Notes: a model not told the origin generated them from the sequence alone. A stretch of 64,000 bases of DNA from Flavobacteria bacterium MS024-2A (GCA_905182305.1 CAJJBB010000003.1:186001-250000), one strand, 5' to 3'; positions 19,501 through 27,802 are shown, counted from the stretch's first letter. Program-made: numbers and translations.

Positions 19501-19718
19501 ATTTCCCAATTCGTTTGACCAACAAACTTGGACATATAAATAATTTAGTAATGGGGAATGATTTCCCTCCAACAGATCAGGATGTTGAGGTAAGTAAGTT
19601 GCTTACAAGTCAAATTAAAATCCAAATAGATCACTACAATAAACTATTGACTGAAGATTTGGAAGCCTTTAACAAGACTTTTGCTGATTTGAAATTAGAT
19701 TTTTTAACCTTAAAATAA
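16578..19718 (+). CDS. Secreted BNR/sortilin (VPS10)-type beta-propeller protein
   Basis: This large protein of 1046 residues has an N-terminal hydrophobic signal segment (about 9-27). Many Asp-box/BNR repeats of the form S-x-D-x-G-x-T-W follow, for example KTEDGGKTY, KSEDAGKTW, RSDDGGDTW and LTRDGGKNW. This pattern makes two sortilin-like propellers over residues 50-760. After about 770 the sequence becomes a mixed beta region, then a charged helical tail (about 880-1046). Proteins of this type are commonly labelled glycosyl hydrolase or photosystem II stability factor-like. No catalytic residues support a glycosidase call. It is 6 bp upstream of hemJ. Confidence 0.85.
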   Translation: MKTLHIHAQYLIIALFLLFFSIQPFYGQRKKRSKQVALVSYPNSVYESLSYRSIGPFRGGRSSAVTGVPGKPKLYYFGAAGGGVWKTEDGGKTYKNISDGYFGGSIGSVAVAKSDSNVIYVGGGEVTVRGNVSSGYGIWKSEDAGKTWAFSGLPESRHIPRIVIDPNNSDIVYAAVLGNLYKPTIERGVYKSINGGKTWEKVLFSNIHAGAVELVMDPTNSRVLYAATWRINRTPYSLNSGGEGSVLWKSIDAGSTWEKISKNKGFAKGILGIMGITVSPLNAQKVWVIVENKDQGGVYRSDDGGDTWNHINESRALRQRAWYYSKIYADTQDEDIVYVMNVSYHKSKDGGKTFKPYNAPHGDHHDLWIAPEDNQRMIIADDGGAQISTNAGETWSTYYNQPTAQFYRVTTDNAFPYRIYAAQQDNSTIRINHRSDGRNISEEDWESTAGGESAHIAIDPLDNDIVYGGSYGGYLTRVNHKTSLKRSINVWPDNPMGYGAEGMKYRFQWNFPIIFSKHNPKKLYTFSNQVHVSENEGQSWEIISQDLTRNDPDRLKTSGGPITQDNTGVEYYCTIFAANESPLKEGLLWVGSDDGLLHLTRDGGKNWSNVTPVQMPKWLMINSIDPSPFDPAVCYVAGTLYKTGDFRPYLYKTMDYGKTWIKITNRINKEHFTRVLRADPSIEGLLYAGTEAGMYISYDDGAFWSPFQLNLPIVPITDLTIKDNSLIVATQGRSLWMIDDLTVLHQLNQEVVKNEMILFKPRDSYRTQGYGGRTSLTAGTNIPNGAIVHFNVKDFDSTKDTIQLHFKEEGGALIKTFSTASLKDKLEVKSGGNRFVWNTRYKGAELLDGMILWGASLTGAKAMPGQFKVSLQKGEMVTEQTFTILPDPRAEVTAKERQKHFDFVNTVNQTIDEAHQAIKNIRGINAKLDTFEKNYRDLKEAKEIIETATVLKKEFSEIEKALYQTQNKSNQDPLNFPIRLTNKLGHINNLVMGNDFPPTDQDVEVSKLLTSQIKIQIDHYNKLLTEDLEAFNKTFADLKLDFLTLK

Positions 19719-19724
19719 AACGTC

Positions 19725-20261
19725 TTGTATTATAATTACATCAAAGCGTTACATCTTATTTTTGTTATAACTTGGTTTGCTGGACTTTTTTATATCCCAA
19801 GACTTTTTATATACCATATTGAAGCTATTAATAAACCTAAAAATGAAGCAGATATTCTCATTCCACAATTTAAATTGATGGCCAAAAGGTTATGGTATAT
19901 TATTTCATGGCCATCGGCAGTATTGGCAATTATATTTGCAATTTGGTTGCTGGTTCTAATGCCCTCATGGTTATCACAGCCCTGGATGCATTTAAAACTA
20001 TCGTTTGTTCTTCTCTTGATTGCGTATCATTTGAGAACACATCATTTTTTTTTAAAACTTCAAAAAGATCAAAACACTTGTAGTAGTAATTATATGCGGA
20101 TATGGAATGAGGGCGCTTCTTTATTGCTTTTTGCTATTATTTTTTTGGTTATTCTAAAAGACACCCTTCATTGGATAGCAGGTGTTTTAGGGATTGTTGG
20201 TTTAGCATTAGTACTTCTTTTAGGGATTCGACTTTATAAAAAAATACGAAAAGACGAATGA
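19725..20261 (+). CDS. hemJ: Protoporphyrinogen IX oxidase, HemJ type
   Basis: This membrane protein has 178 residues and about four membrane segments. The start is TTG. The N-terminal KALHLIFVITWFAGLFYIPR with a following YH matches the HemJ family, including the conserved histidine H10 and arginine. A second conserved stretch is HLKLSFVLLLIAYH. HemJ oxidises protoporphyrinogen to protoporphyrin, the step between hemF and hemH, and completes the late pathway here as no hemG or hemY is seen. The stop overlaps the next gene's ATG by 4 bp. Confidence 0.88.
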   Translation: MYYNYIKALHLIFVITWFAGLFYIPRLFIYHIEAINKPKNEADILIPQFKLMAKRLWYIISWPSAVLAIIFAIWLLVLMPSWLSQPWMHLKLSFVLLLIAYHLRTHHFFLKLQKDQNTCSSNYMRIWNEGASLLLFAIIFLVILKDTLHWIAGVLGIVGLALVLLLGIRLYKKIRKDE

Positions 20262-21721
20262 AAATTCCCTTTAAACTTCCCGAAAAATTTTCTTTTAGGA
20301 CTCGCCTTTTTGTCGTCATGATCCTCATGCTTTTTGTTGCTGGCTTACTTATTTTAGGAACCACTTCCATCCAGTATGAATCACAAAGAGAAAACTATCA
20401 TTTAGGAAGATTAGACAGAAAAGAAGCTCAAATACAACGACATATAAATCACTTAGTCACTAAGAATGATTTATATGAAAAACATGATAGTGTATGGCAA
20501 AAATTCAATTCTGAATTTGAACAAATAAATAGAATTCATAATATTAGGTATTCATTGTTTTCATTAGATGGAACTCCACTTTTTGTTTATCACTCTCCCC
20601 TTGAAGTTATTGCTAATAATTATTTATTGGATCCTTTACTCTTAGAACGAATTTTAAAAAGTGAAACAGGTAATTATTTAGAAAGATATAATTCAGATAT
20701 TGATAAATTCCATGCTTCTTATAGTGTTTTAAATGATGAGTTTGGGAAGTCATATGGAATATTATTTTTCCCTTATTTTGAAGATACTTCCTTTTCTGAA
20801 AATGAATTAAACTCCTTTTTACAGAATTTATATCAGATTTATATATTTCTTCTTTTTGCAGTAATTTTTATAGCGTATTTTTTGTCTAAATATGTTACTA
20901 GATCTCTAGAAATTATTCGTGTTAGAATGGCAGAAACAGGTTTAGACAAGAAAAATGAGAAAATACACTTAAAAAATGCAACTAGAGAAATTGATAGTTT
21001 AGTAAATTCTTACAATACAATGATTGATGAATTATCCGTAAATGCAGCAAAATTAGTAAAAACCCAACGAGAAGAAGCATGGCAAGAAATGGCTAAACAA
21101 GTCGCCCATGAAATTAAAAACCCATTGACTCCTATGCGATTAACTATTCAGAGTTTTCAGCATAAATACGATTCAAATGATTCTGACAATAAAGAAAAGG
21201 TATCAAATTTTTCAGATCTTTTAATTCAACAAATAGATACAATGAGTGATGTAGCTGAGGCTTTTTCGAATTTTGCTTCCCTCCCAAAGCTTAATTTGAA
21301 AGAATGTGATATAGTAGATGTTACTTCAAAGGCAATTAAAATCTTTCAGCAGGAATACATTATTTTCTCTTCAAATCATGCTCAAATTTTCTATAAACTT
21401 GATAAAGCTCAATGGATTAGAGTAATTACAAATTTGATTCAAAATTCACTTCAATCCATTTCTAAGAAAAAAACTCCTCAAATAGGAATTCAACTAATTA
21501 ATGAGCCAGGAGAAATAATTCTTATTATATCTGATAATGGAAAAGGAATTTCTCCGAGTTTAACAGATAAGATTTTTGAGCCAAAATTTACAACAAAAAA
21601 CTCTGGGATGGGCTTGGGTTTAGGAATTGTAAAAAATATTATAGAATCGCATAATGGTACTATTTCATTTGTTTCCAAACAAGAAAAAGGCACCACATTT
21701 ACCATTAGATTACCGCAATAA
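20258..21721 (+). CDS. Sensor histidine kinase, NtrY-like
   Basis: This protein of 487 residues has two membrane segments at about 17-37 and 190-210. Between them is a sensing region of about 150 residues outside the cytoplasm. A HAMP-like linker follows, then the phosphoacceptor box QVAHEIKNPLTPMRL with the histidine near residue 284. The ATP-binding motifs are LIQNSLQS (N box), DNGKGISP (G1) and GMGLGLGIVKNI (G2). No response regulator gene is adjacent, so the partner is unknown. It is coupled to hemJ by an ATGA overlap and converges on the acyltransferase gene with a 2-bp gap. Confidence 0.92.
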   Translation: MKIPFKLPEKFSFRTRLFVVMILMLFVAGLLILGTTSIQYESQRENYHLGRLDRKEAQIQRHINHLVTKNDLYEKHDSVWQKFNSEFEQINRIHNIRYSLFSLDGTPLFVYHSPLEVIANNYLLDPLLLERILKSETGNYLERYNSDIDKFHASYSVLNDEFGKSYGILFFPYFEDTSFSENELNSFLQNLYQIYIFLLFAVIFIAYFLSKYVTRSLEIIRVRMAETGLDKKNEKIHLKNATREIDSLVNSYNTMIDELSVNAAKLVKTQREEAWQEMAKQVAHEIKNPLTPMRLTIQSFQHKYDSNDSDNKEKVSNFSDLLIQQIDTMSDVAEAFSNFASLPKLNLKECDIVDVTSKAIKIFQQEYIIFSSNHAQIFYKLDKAQWIRVITNLIQNSLQSISKKKTPQIGIQLINEPGEIILIISDNGKGISPSLTDKIFEPKFTTKNSGMGLGLGIVKNIIESHNGTISFVSKQEKGTTFTIRLPQ

Positions 21722-21723
21722 TT

Positions 21724-22479
21724 TTAAGTATTATTTTGCAATCGATTTACTTCATCAACAATTATTTTTTCAATTGTATTAATTAGGTCTTCGTGAGATC
21801 CTTCAATAATTTCTAAAGGTTTATGAACAGTAACTTTTAGATTTACTCCAAGTGGCATTGGAAAATAATTGTTGAATGCAAATTTCCATGAATTTCCTAT
21901 GCTTAAAGGAACGATTACCGCGTTCGGCATGTTTTTCATTAAAATTAAAAGACCTGACTTGTGAAACGGCTTGACAACACCGTCGCGACTTCTTGTTCCT
22001 TCTGGAAATATTACAGCAGAATGTTTTTTTCGAGCTAAGTCTCTACCGAAAACCCCGATATCTTTAAGTGCTTTCTTTTGATTTTTTCTGTCAATGAGAA
22101 CAGAGCCACCATGACGTAAATTAAATGAAATACTAGGGATCCCTTTCCCCAATTCTTTTTTACTTACAAATTTAGCGTTATGTTTTCTAAAGTGCCATAT
22201 TATTGGTGGCACATCATAAGTGCTTTGGTGATTAGCAACAAAAATTATAGAACGATCTTTAGGAAGAATAAATGGGTTTTCAAAGCTTATTTTCGAGCCA
22301 ACAATTAATAAACACTTAAGCAAGAAGAAATTTAAAATATCCACTGCAGCTTTCTGAGCCTTCTTCCCTATAGTATAAAAACCTATCCATTGAATTATAT
22401 GAAAAAAGCTTAATAAAAAACCAAAACAAACGAAGTAAAGTATACTTGTGGAGTAATTTAAAAGTGTTTTCACGACCAA
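21724..22479 (-). CDS. plsC: 1-acyl-sn-glycerol-3-phosphate acyltransferase
   Basis: This protein of 251 residues makes phosphatidate from lysophosphatidate. The catalytic block is NHQSTYDVPP (NHxxxxD) at about residue 82. The substrate motif FPEGTRSRDG is near residue 158, and VPLSIGNSWKF follows. One or two N-terminal hydrophobic segments anchor it to the inner membrane. The start is not ATG: TTG at 22479 or GTG at 22473 are both possible. It ends 2 bp from the convergent kinase gene. Confidence 0.93.
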   Translation of the reverse strand: MVVKTLLNYSTSILYFVCFGFLLSFFHIIQWIGFYTIGKKAQKAAVDILNFFLLKCLLIVGSKISFENPFILPKDRSIIFVANHQSTYDVPPIIWHFRKHNAKFVSKKELGKGIPSISFNLRHGGSVLIDRKNQKKALKDIGVFGRDLARKKHSAVIFPEGTRSRDGVVKPFHKSGLLILMKNMPNAVIVPLSIGNSWKFAFNNYFPMPLGVNLKVTVHKPLEIIEGSHEDLINTIEKIIVDEVNRLQNNT

Positions 22480-22504
22480 ATAAATCCTTTAAAGAACAAT
22501 GTGT

Positions 22505-22915
22505 TTAACAATGATCGTTAAATGCGGCTTTTAGGTTTTCTGATATCAATTCTGCAGGACGACCTTCAATATGATGACGCTCAACCATATGAACCAGTAC
22601 CCCATCTTTAAACAACGCAATACTAGGCGAAGATGGAGGAAAGGGAACCATCAAGTCACGAGCAGTGTTGGTAGCCTCGGCATCTACTCCTGCAAATACA
22701 GTCACTAAATGATCAGGTGTTTTGTCATTTTGTAATGAGTGGTTTACTCCTGGGCGAGCATTAGCAGCCGCACAACCACAAACAGAATTGACAACAACTA
22801 ATGTTGTTCCTTTTTGTTCTATTGCATTTGCAACATCTTCTGAAGTGTGTAATTCTCCAAAACCAATGTTTGTTAACTCTTCCCGCATGGGTTTTACTAA
22901 TTCTGGTGGATACAT
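22505..22915 (-). CDS. Bacilliredoxin, BrxA/BrxB (YphP/YqiW) family
   Basis: This is a thioredoxin-fold protein of 136 residues with the family motif CGCAAANARPG. It removes bacillithiol or similar thiols from proteins in Firmicutes, and homologues are common in Bacteroidota. I chose the ATG at 22915, because the product then begins MYPPELVKPMREELTNIGF as in the family. The longer frame would need a TTG at 22930. A -7 promoter core at 22928-22935 lies so close that the leader would be only a few bases long. Confidence 0.93.
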   Translation of the reverse strand: MYPPELVKPMREELTNIGFGELHTSEDVANAIEQKGTTLVVVNSVCGCAAANARPGVNHSLQNDKTPDHLVTVFAGVDAEATNTARDLMVPFPPSSPSIALFKDGVLVHMVERHHIEGRPAELISENLKAAFNDHC

Positions 22916-22927
22916 ATATTTTTTATT

Positions 22928-22935
22928 CAAAGATA
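22928..22935 (-). promoter_or_regulatory. Candidate -7 promoter core for bacilliredoxin gene
   Basis: The minus-strand sequence is TATCTTTG, an exact TAnnTTTG match with 12 nt between it and the ATG at 22915. It also argues against the TTG start at 22930, since that codon lies inside the core. Confidence 0.45.
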
Positions 22936-23013
22936 TAAAAGTAATGCTATCTGATAAGGTTTTGTTGAGCCGATTTTATTTATCAAATTTGCAATTAATT
23001 AGAAAAATAAAAT

Positions 23014-23736
23014 ATGATTAAGTGGATTGCAGCGTTTGTGGGTTATTATTTGTTTCGCTTTCCGGGAGGGATTTTTGGTTATTTTGTAGGGGGTTTATTT
23101 GATCAATTTTTTAATGGGAAGCGAATTAATTTTAATTCACAACCTCAAAATATTCAGCCAGAACTTTTTCAAATCAATTTAATTTCCTTGGCAGCAATTG
23201 TTATTAAGGCTGACGGACAGGTAAAAGCGACTGAATTACAATTTGTACGTACTTTTTTTATCTCAAATTATGGACCAGATAAAGCATCTTCAATTTTTGA
23301 AATTTTTAATGAGCAAATAAAAAAAGAGACCATTAGTATTTCAGAATTGGTACAAGTTTTCAAAAAAAAAGCTCCTTATGAAACCCAATTACAAATACTG
23401 CATTTTCTTTTTGGAGTTGCAAATGCTGATGGGAGCATTTCTCAATCTGAACTTCAGAAAATAAATCAAATTGCAGCAGCAATTGGAATTCGATCTAATG
23501 ACTTAGAGAGTATCAAGGCTATGTTTATTAAAGCTACAGGCAACGCTTTCAGGATTTTAGAAATATCTCCTTCTGCCACTGATTCAGAAGTTAAAAAAGC
23601 TTACAGATCAATGGCAAAAAAATATCATCCAGATAAGTTACAGTCAAAAGACCCTGCGATGATTAAAGGAGCTCAAGAGAAGTTTCAAGAGGTACAAAGA
23701 GCCTACGAAGCAATTCAAAAAGAACGAAAATTATGA
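23014..23736 (+). CDS. TerB-like and DnaJ domain protein (DjlA-like)
   Basis: This protein of 240 residues begins with a hydrophobic, glycine-rich segment (1-30) that may insert in the membrane, as in DjlA. A TerB-like helical domain spans about 50-150, with the two acidic repeats KADGQVKATELQ and ANADGSISQSELQ. A C-terminal J domain (about 178-240) carries the HPD motif in KKYHPDKLQ, needed to stimulate Hsp70. It is likely a membrane-attached DnaK co-chaperone. Its stop overlaps the following membrane protein gene by 4 bp. Confidence 0.9.
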   Translation: MIKWIAAFVGYYLFRFPGGIFGYFVGGLFDQFFNGKRINFNSQPQNIQPELFQINLISLAAIVIKADGQVKATELQFVRTFFISNYGPDKASSIFEIFNEQIKKETISISELVQVFKKKAPYETQLQILHFLFGVANADGSISQSELQKINQIAAAIGIRSNDLESIKAMFIKATGNAFRILEISPSATDSEVKKAYRSMAKKYHPDKLQSKDPAMIKGAQEKFQEVQRAYEAIQKERKL

Positions 23737-24311
23737 TGGAGACACTATGGTTTTATTCCAACTTGGGTTTTTGGCATGTAATAGATTGGAATGGACTTGA
23801 TCATTTCTATTTTATAGTTACGTTAGTGTTACCTTTTAGCTTTAAGGAGAGCGGTAAATTACTTTGGTGGGTTACTCTTTTTACAATTGGTCACACCCTT
23901 TCACTTATTGGAAATTTTTATACAGAATTTTCCTTTTCCAGCTACTGGATAGAGATTTTGATTCCTATTACCATTGCTTTAAGTACTGTTGCTGTTTTCT
24001 TTTTAAAAAGTGAAAACAGTGTTTATAGAAACAAGAAGATTTTTCCGCTAATGACCATTTTTTTTGGGATTATTCATGGGTTAGGTTTTGGACGATATTT
24101 TAAGATGCTAATTTTTGATGATGCTGTCACAATTTCTTTGTTTTCATTTGCTTTAGGTATTGAATTGGCTCAAGTAACCATAGTTTTTTTTGTTCTTTTC
24201 ACGAGTTGGCTTGTATTAAAAATTTTAAAAAACTCTAAAAGAAGTTGGGAATTTTTTGTGGCCGGCTTAATTTTGCTAGCTTCATTTAAAATGATTTTAG
24301 AAAGAATTTAA
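23733..24311 (+). CDS. HupE/UreJ-like integral membrane protein
   Basis: This hydrophobic protein of 192 residues has six predicted membrane segments. It has HVIDWNGLDHFYFIVTLVLP near the start, the FTIGHTLSLIG segment and IFFGIIHGLGFGRYF. The conserved histidines and aspartate resemble the HupE/UreJ family of nickel or cobalt permease-like proteins. No hydrogenase or urease gene is nearby, so the substrate is unknown. It is translationally coupled to the TerB-DnaJ gene by an ATGATG overlap. Confidence 0.78.
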   Translation: MMETLWFYSNLGFWHVIDWNGLDHFYFIVTLVLPFSFKESGKLLWWVTLFTIGHTLSLIGNFYTEFSFSSYWIEILIPITIALSTVAVFFLKSENSVYRNKKIFPLMTIFFGIIHGLGFGRYFKMLIFDDAVTISLFSFALGIELAQVTIVFFVLFTSWLVLKILKNSKRSWEFFVAGLILLASFKMILERI

Positions 24312-24346
24312 AACATAATACTGCCTAAATTGATATCTTCGTTATA

Positions 24347-24769
24347 ATGGTGAAAGAAAAGCAAGAGAAGTATGATAAAGCCTATCTTAAAATGGCATCT
24401 ACTTGGGGACAGTTGTCTTATTGTGAACGAAAAAAAGTAGGGGCACTTATAGTAAAAGACCGAATGATTATTTCAGATGGTTTTAATGGAACTCCCTCTG
24501 GCTATAAAAACGTATGCGAAGATGAAGAACATTATACCAAATGGTATGTCCTTCATGCTGAGGCAAATGCAATTTTAAAAGTAGCAGCCTCAACTCAATC
24601 TTGTATGGGTGCAACTTTATATATTACGCTTTCTCCTTGCAGAGATTGTAGTAAATTAATTCATCAAGCTGGCATAGTTCGTGTTGTATATGCTAAAACA
24701 TATAAAGATGTAACAGGCTTAGAGTTTTTAAAAAAAGCAGGTGTTGAACTAAAATACCTTTCTTTATAA
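24347..24769 (+). CDS. dCMP deaminase family protein
   Basis: This zinc-dependent cytidine/deoxycytidylate deaminase has 140 residues. The zinc and catalytic motifs are HAEANAILK (about residue 71) and SPCRDCSKLI (about residue 99). The phosphate-recognition segment DGFNGTPSGYKN is typical of dCMP deaminases. It provides dUMP for thymidylate synthesis. Some homologues are labelled ComEB. It begins 35 bp after the HupE-like gene and ends 11 bp before the S41 protease gene. Confidence 0.93.
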   Translation: MVKEKQEKYDKAYLKMASTWGQLSYCERKKVGALIVKDRMIISDGFNGTPSGYKNVCEDEEHYTKWYVLHAEANAILKVAASTQSCMGATLYITLSPCRDCSKLIHQAGIVRVVYAKTYKDVTGLEFLKKAGVELKYLSL

Positions 24770-24780
24770 AACTAAAGCCA

Positions 24781-26370
24781 TTGAAAACAAATACTTTTTT
24801 CTTGATTTTAATTGTGTTTCTTTCATTGGCTATTGGTCATTTGATTGGGTCAAATAACTTATTAAATGATGATAAGCCAGCACCAGTCTATGAAAGTGTT
24901 CAAAAACTAAATCAATTGCTTATTTATTTGTCAAACGACTATGTTGATAAAATAAATACAGACAGTATCGTTGGAGTAGTAATTGAAGAAATAGTAAATG
25001 AATTAGATCCACATTCTGTATATATTCCTGTAGTTCAAAAACAAGCTCTTTCAGAAAGTATGCAAGGAAATTTTATGGGAATTGGTGTTAGTTTTTTTAT
25101 AGTCCAAGACAGTATTGCAGTGGTAAGAGTTTTAGAAGGTGGGCCTAGTGAAAAAGCAGGATTAAAATCTGGAGATCGGATTTTAATGGTGGATCAAGAT
25201 ACTCTTTACCAAAAACAACTTACGAGCGAGGCTGTAGTTTCAAAATTAAAAGGGAGCTCTGAAAATCCTATTAAATTAAAAGTATATAGAAAGAGAACAG
25301 ACTCTATTTATTCTTTTAAATTTAAACGAGGACCTGTTCCCTTGCCAAGTGTATCATCTTCTTATATGATAAATCAAACTATAGGATACATTAAAATAAA
25401 TCGCTTTTCACAGACCACTTTCCCTGAATTTAGAAAGGCCTTGGAAAAATTGATAGCCCAAGAGATGAAAGATTTAGTTCTTGATTTAAGAGGTAACCCT
25501 GGTGGGTATTTATTGCCTGCTAAACAAATTGCAGATGATTTTTTAGCCGCTAATAAGCCGATTGTTATTGTGGAAGGAAATAATGGGTTTAGGGAACGAA
25601 CTGTTGCTTCTTCTAAAGGCTTGTATGAAAATGGAGGCCTGTATTTGCTAGTTGATGAAAATTCTGCTTCATCAAGTGAGATTATTGCGGGGGCTATTCA
25701 AGATAATGACCGCGGGTTTATTGTAGGGAGACGAACATTTGGGAAAGGACTTGTTCAGCAACAGATGCCCCTTGGTGGAGGTGATCAAATTCGCTTAACA
25801 ACTGCAAGATATTATACTCCAACGGGAAGATCCATTCAGCGTCCCTACGACACTACCTCCAGATCTGATTATTATGGCGAGGTACAACAACGTTTTGAAA
25901 CAGGCGAAATGGACAATGAATCTAATGTTCCAAAAAATGATAGTTTAGCATTCACCACTTCAAAAGGAAGAACGGTTTACGGTGGGGGAGGTATCACCCC
26001 GGATTTTTATATTTCTAATGGAGAAACGCCTGATGAGTTATTGAATAATTATTTTATTCGGTCAAATTTATTAAACCGGTTCGTGTTTTTGGAAATGGAT
26101 GCCCATCCTGAAAAATATACCTTTAATAATGCCGCTATGTTTTATAATGAGCCACTTCCTTTTAGGGAAGAACTGATAAAAGCTTTCAAAGACTATTGTA
26201 TAAAAAACAGCTATCCTATCACTATAACTAAGAACAATGAAGAAATCCTAATTAATGCAACAAAAGCATACATAGCTATTCAATTATTTGGAGAAAATCT
26301 TTATAATAGGATTGTAAATGAAAAAGATCCTTTTATTCAAAAAACTCTGACTGAAATTCAAACTCCTTAA
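24781..26370 (+). CDS. S41 family C-terminal processing peptidase
   Basis: This protein of 529 residues has a TTG start and an N-terminal signal anchor (about 5-22), so it acts in the periplasm. A PDZ domain lies at about 90-165 (GIGVSFFIVQDSIAVVRVLE). The serine-lysine dyad is in ENSASSSEIIAGA (about residue 302) and GRRTFGKGLVQQQ (about residue 326). The product trims or degrades periplasmic proteins at the C-terminus. The TAA stop shares the tetranucleotide TTAA (26367-26370) with the stop of the convergent small gene. Confidence 0.93.
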   Translation: MKTNTFFLILIVFLSLAIGHLIGSNNLLNDDKPAPVYESVQKLNQLLIYLSNDYVDKINTDSIVGVVIEEIVNELDPHSVYIPVVQKQALSESMQGNFMGIGVSFFIVQDSIAVVRVLEGGPSEKAGLKSGDRILMVDQDTLYQKQLTSEAVVSKLKGSSENPIKLKVYRKRTDSIYSFKFKRGPVPLPSVSSSYMINQTIGYIKINRFSQTTFPEFRKALEKLIAQEMKDLVLDLRGNPGGYLLPAKQIADDFLAANKPIVIVEGNNGFRERTVASSKGLYENGGLYLLVDENSASSSEIIAGAIQDNDRGFIVGRRTFGKGLVQQQMPLGGGDQIRLTTARYYTPTGRSIQRPYDTTSRSDYYGEVQQRFETGEMDNESNVPKNDSLAFTTSKGRTVYGGGGITPDFYISNGETPDELLNNYFIRSNLLNRFVFLEMDAHPEKYTFNNAAMFYNEPLPFREELIKAFKDYCIKNSYPITITKNNEEILINATKAYIAIQLFGENLYNRIVNEKDPFIQKTLTEIQTP

Positions 26371-26567
26371 CGATTTTTTAGTTTTTGAGCAACTCTTTTT
26401 GAAAGTATCAAAATGAGGAGTAATAAAAAAGCACTAGCGGAAGCCATCACCCCAATTACAGCCACACTACTTTTTCCCGTTACTGGATCTCCCCAATCTA
26501 TTTGAGTAAGATTAAAAATACAAGAAACGATGGCTAGTGCCATAAAAAGAGGAAGTATAATTTTCAT
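26367..26567 (-). CDS. Small two-segment membrane protein of unknown function
   Basis: This protein of 66 residues is not a family I recognise. It has an N-terminal hydrophobic segment (1-20) with an internal cysteine in AIVSCIFN, a short polar loop with DWGDPVTGKS, and a second strong membrane helix (about 34-59) followed by a basic tail. The ATG at 26567 and the clean separation from the marC gene (17 bp) support a real gene. It shares its stop with the S41 gene. Function is unknown. Confidence 0.6.
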   Translation of the reverse strand: MKIILPLFMALAIVSCIFNLTQIDWGDPVTGKSSVAVIGVMASASAFLLLLILILSKRVAQKLKNR

Positions 26568-26584
26568 AAAGCAAATATAATGTT

Positions 26585-27154
26585 TTACAAAAGTTGACCA
26601 ATATTGGAAGTGAATAATTTAACGGCGATGGCTAATAAAATAATTCCAAAAACCTTTTGAATAATGTTGATCCCAGATTTACCTAACCAACCTTCAATTA
26701 TTTTAGAGGATCTTAAAATGATATAAACAAAAAATATATTTATTATAATCGCGATAATAATATTAGTCACTTCAAATTCTGCACGTAAAGAAAGCAGTGA
26801 TGTCATAGTTCCAGCTCCAGCGATCATAGGAAAAGCAATAGGAACAATTGAGGCGGTTTTAGGTGCTTCATTTTTAAAAATAGTAATTCCTAAAATCATT
26901 TCTAAGGCTAAGAACAAAATAATTAAAGCGCCCGCTACAGCAAAAGAATTTATATCTACCCCAATGATTTTAAGTATCTCATCTCCTAAAAACAAAAAGC
27001 TAATCATAATTATTGCTGCTATAATTGAAGCTTTTTCAGATTCAATATGGCCCACTTTTTCACGCAGTGAGATGATGATAGGAATGCTCCCAACAATATT
27101 AATAACCGCCAAGAGAACAATGCTGGCGGTGAAGATTTCTTTAGGATCAATCAT
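26585..27154 (-). CDS. MarC family integral membrane protein
   Basis: This protein of 189 residues has six hydrophobic segments and fits the MarC/UPF0056 family. Typical features are the N-terminal VLLAVINIVGSIPIIISL, the AFPMIAGAGTMTSLLSL segment with conserved prolines and glycines, and a C-terminal GIILLAIAVKLFTS. The family is often called a multiple-antibiotic-resistance protein, but the transport function is unproven. Confidence 0.9.
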   Translation of the reverse strand: MIDPKEIFTASIVLLAVINIVGSIPIIISLREKVGHIESEKASIIAAIIMISFLFLGDEILKIIGVDINSFAVAGALIILFLALEMILGITIFKNEAPKTASIVPIAFPMIAGAGTMTSLLSLRAEFEVTNIIIAIIINIFFVYIILRSSKIIEGWLGKSGINIIQKVFGIILLAIAVKLFTSNIGQLL

Positions 27155-27235
27155 TGAAGATTTTTTTTTGCAAATGTATTTTTATTATTATAAATGTACA
27201 TTTTAAAATGGTTATTTTTATTGAAAATAATACTT

Positions 27236-27802
27236 ATGGTTGCTATAGAAAATACGCTAATTTCTGATGACTTAATTAAAGAAGATTTTGTTTGCAATAT
27301 CTCGAAGTGCAAGGGAGAATGTTGTATTTCAGGAGAGGCCGGTGCCCCACTAGAAAATGAGGAGGTTACATTCTTACAGCAACATTATTCTAAAATAAAA
27401 CCATTTTTAAACAAAAAAGGGATCGCATCTATTGAAGCTCAAGGAGTATTTGTAAAAGGAATTGATGGGGATTATGAAACTCCGTTAGTAAAAGGCAAAG
27501 AATGTGCTTATACTGTTTTTTCTGAAACGGGAGTCGCTTCTTGTGGTATTGAAAAAGCAAACAAAGAAGGAGTCATTGACTTTCAAAAACCAATTTCATG
27601 TCATCTATATCCTGTCAGAATTCAAAAGTATCATGATATGACGGCTGTAAATTATCATAGTTGGTCTATTTGTTCTGATGCATGTGATTTAGGAAAATCA
27701 CTTAAAATTCCAGTTTATCAATTTGTTAAAACTGCCTTAATAAGAAAATTTGGTAAAGTATGGTATACTGCTTTAGAAAAATATGCAAAAAAGGCGTCTT
27801 AG
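27236..27802 (+). CDS. DUF3109 family cysteine-rich protein
   Basis: The frame is open from 27194, but I place the start at the ATG at 27236. Homologues begin a few residues before the segment ISDDLIKEDFVCN. The protein has 188 residues. Cysteines occur as CNISKCKGECC near the N-terminus, then in KECAYTV, SCGIE, SCHLYPVR and CSDACD, a pattern suggesting metal or iron-sulfur binding, as in YkgJ-like zinc/iron-chelating proteins. The function is unknown. Confidence 0.88.
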   Translation: MVAIENTLISDDLIKEDFVCNISKCKGECCISGEAGAPLENEEVTFLQQHYSKIKPFLNKKGIASIEAQGVFVKGIDGDYETPLVKGKECAYTVFSETGVASCGIEKANKEGVIDFQKPISCHLYPVRIQKYHDMTAVNYHSWSICSDACDLGKSLKIPVYQFVKTALIRKFGKVWYTALEKYAKKAS

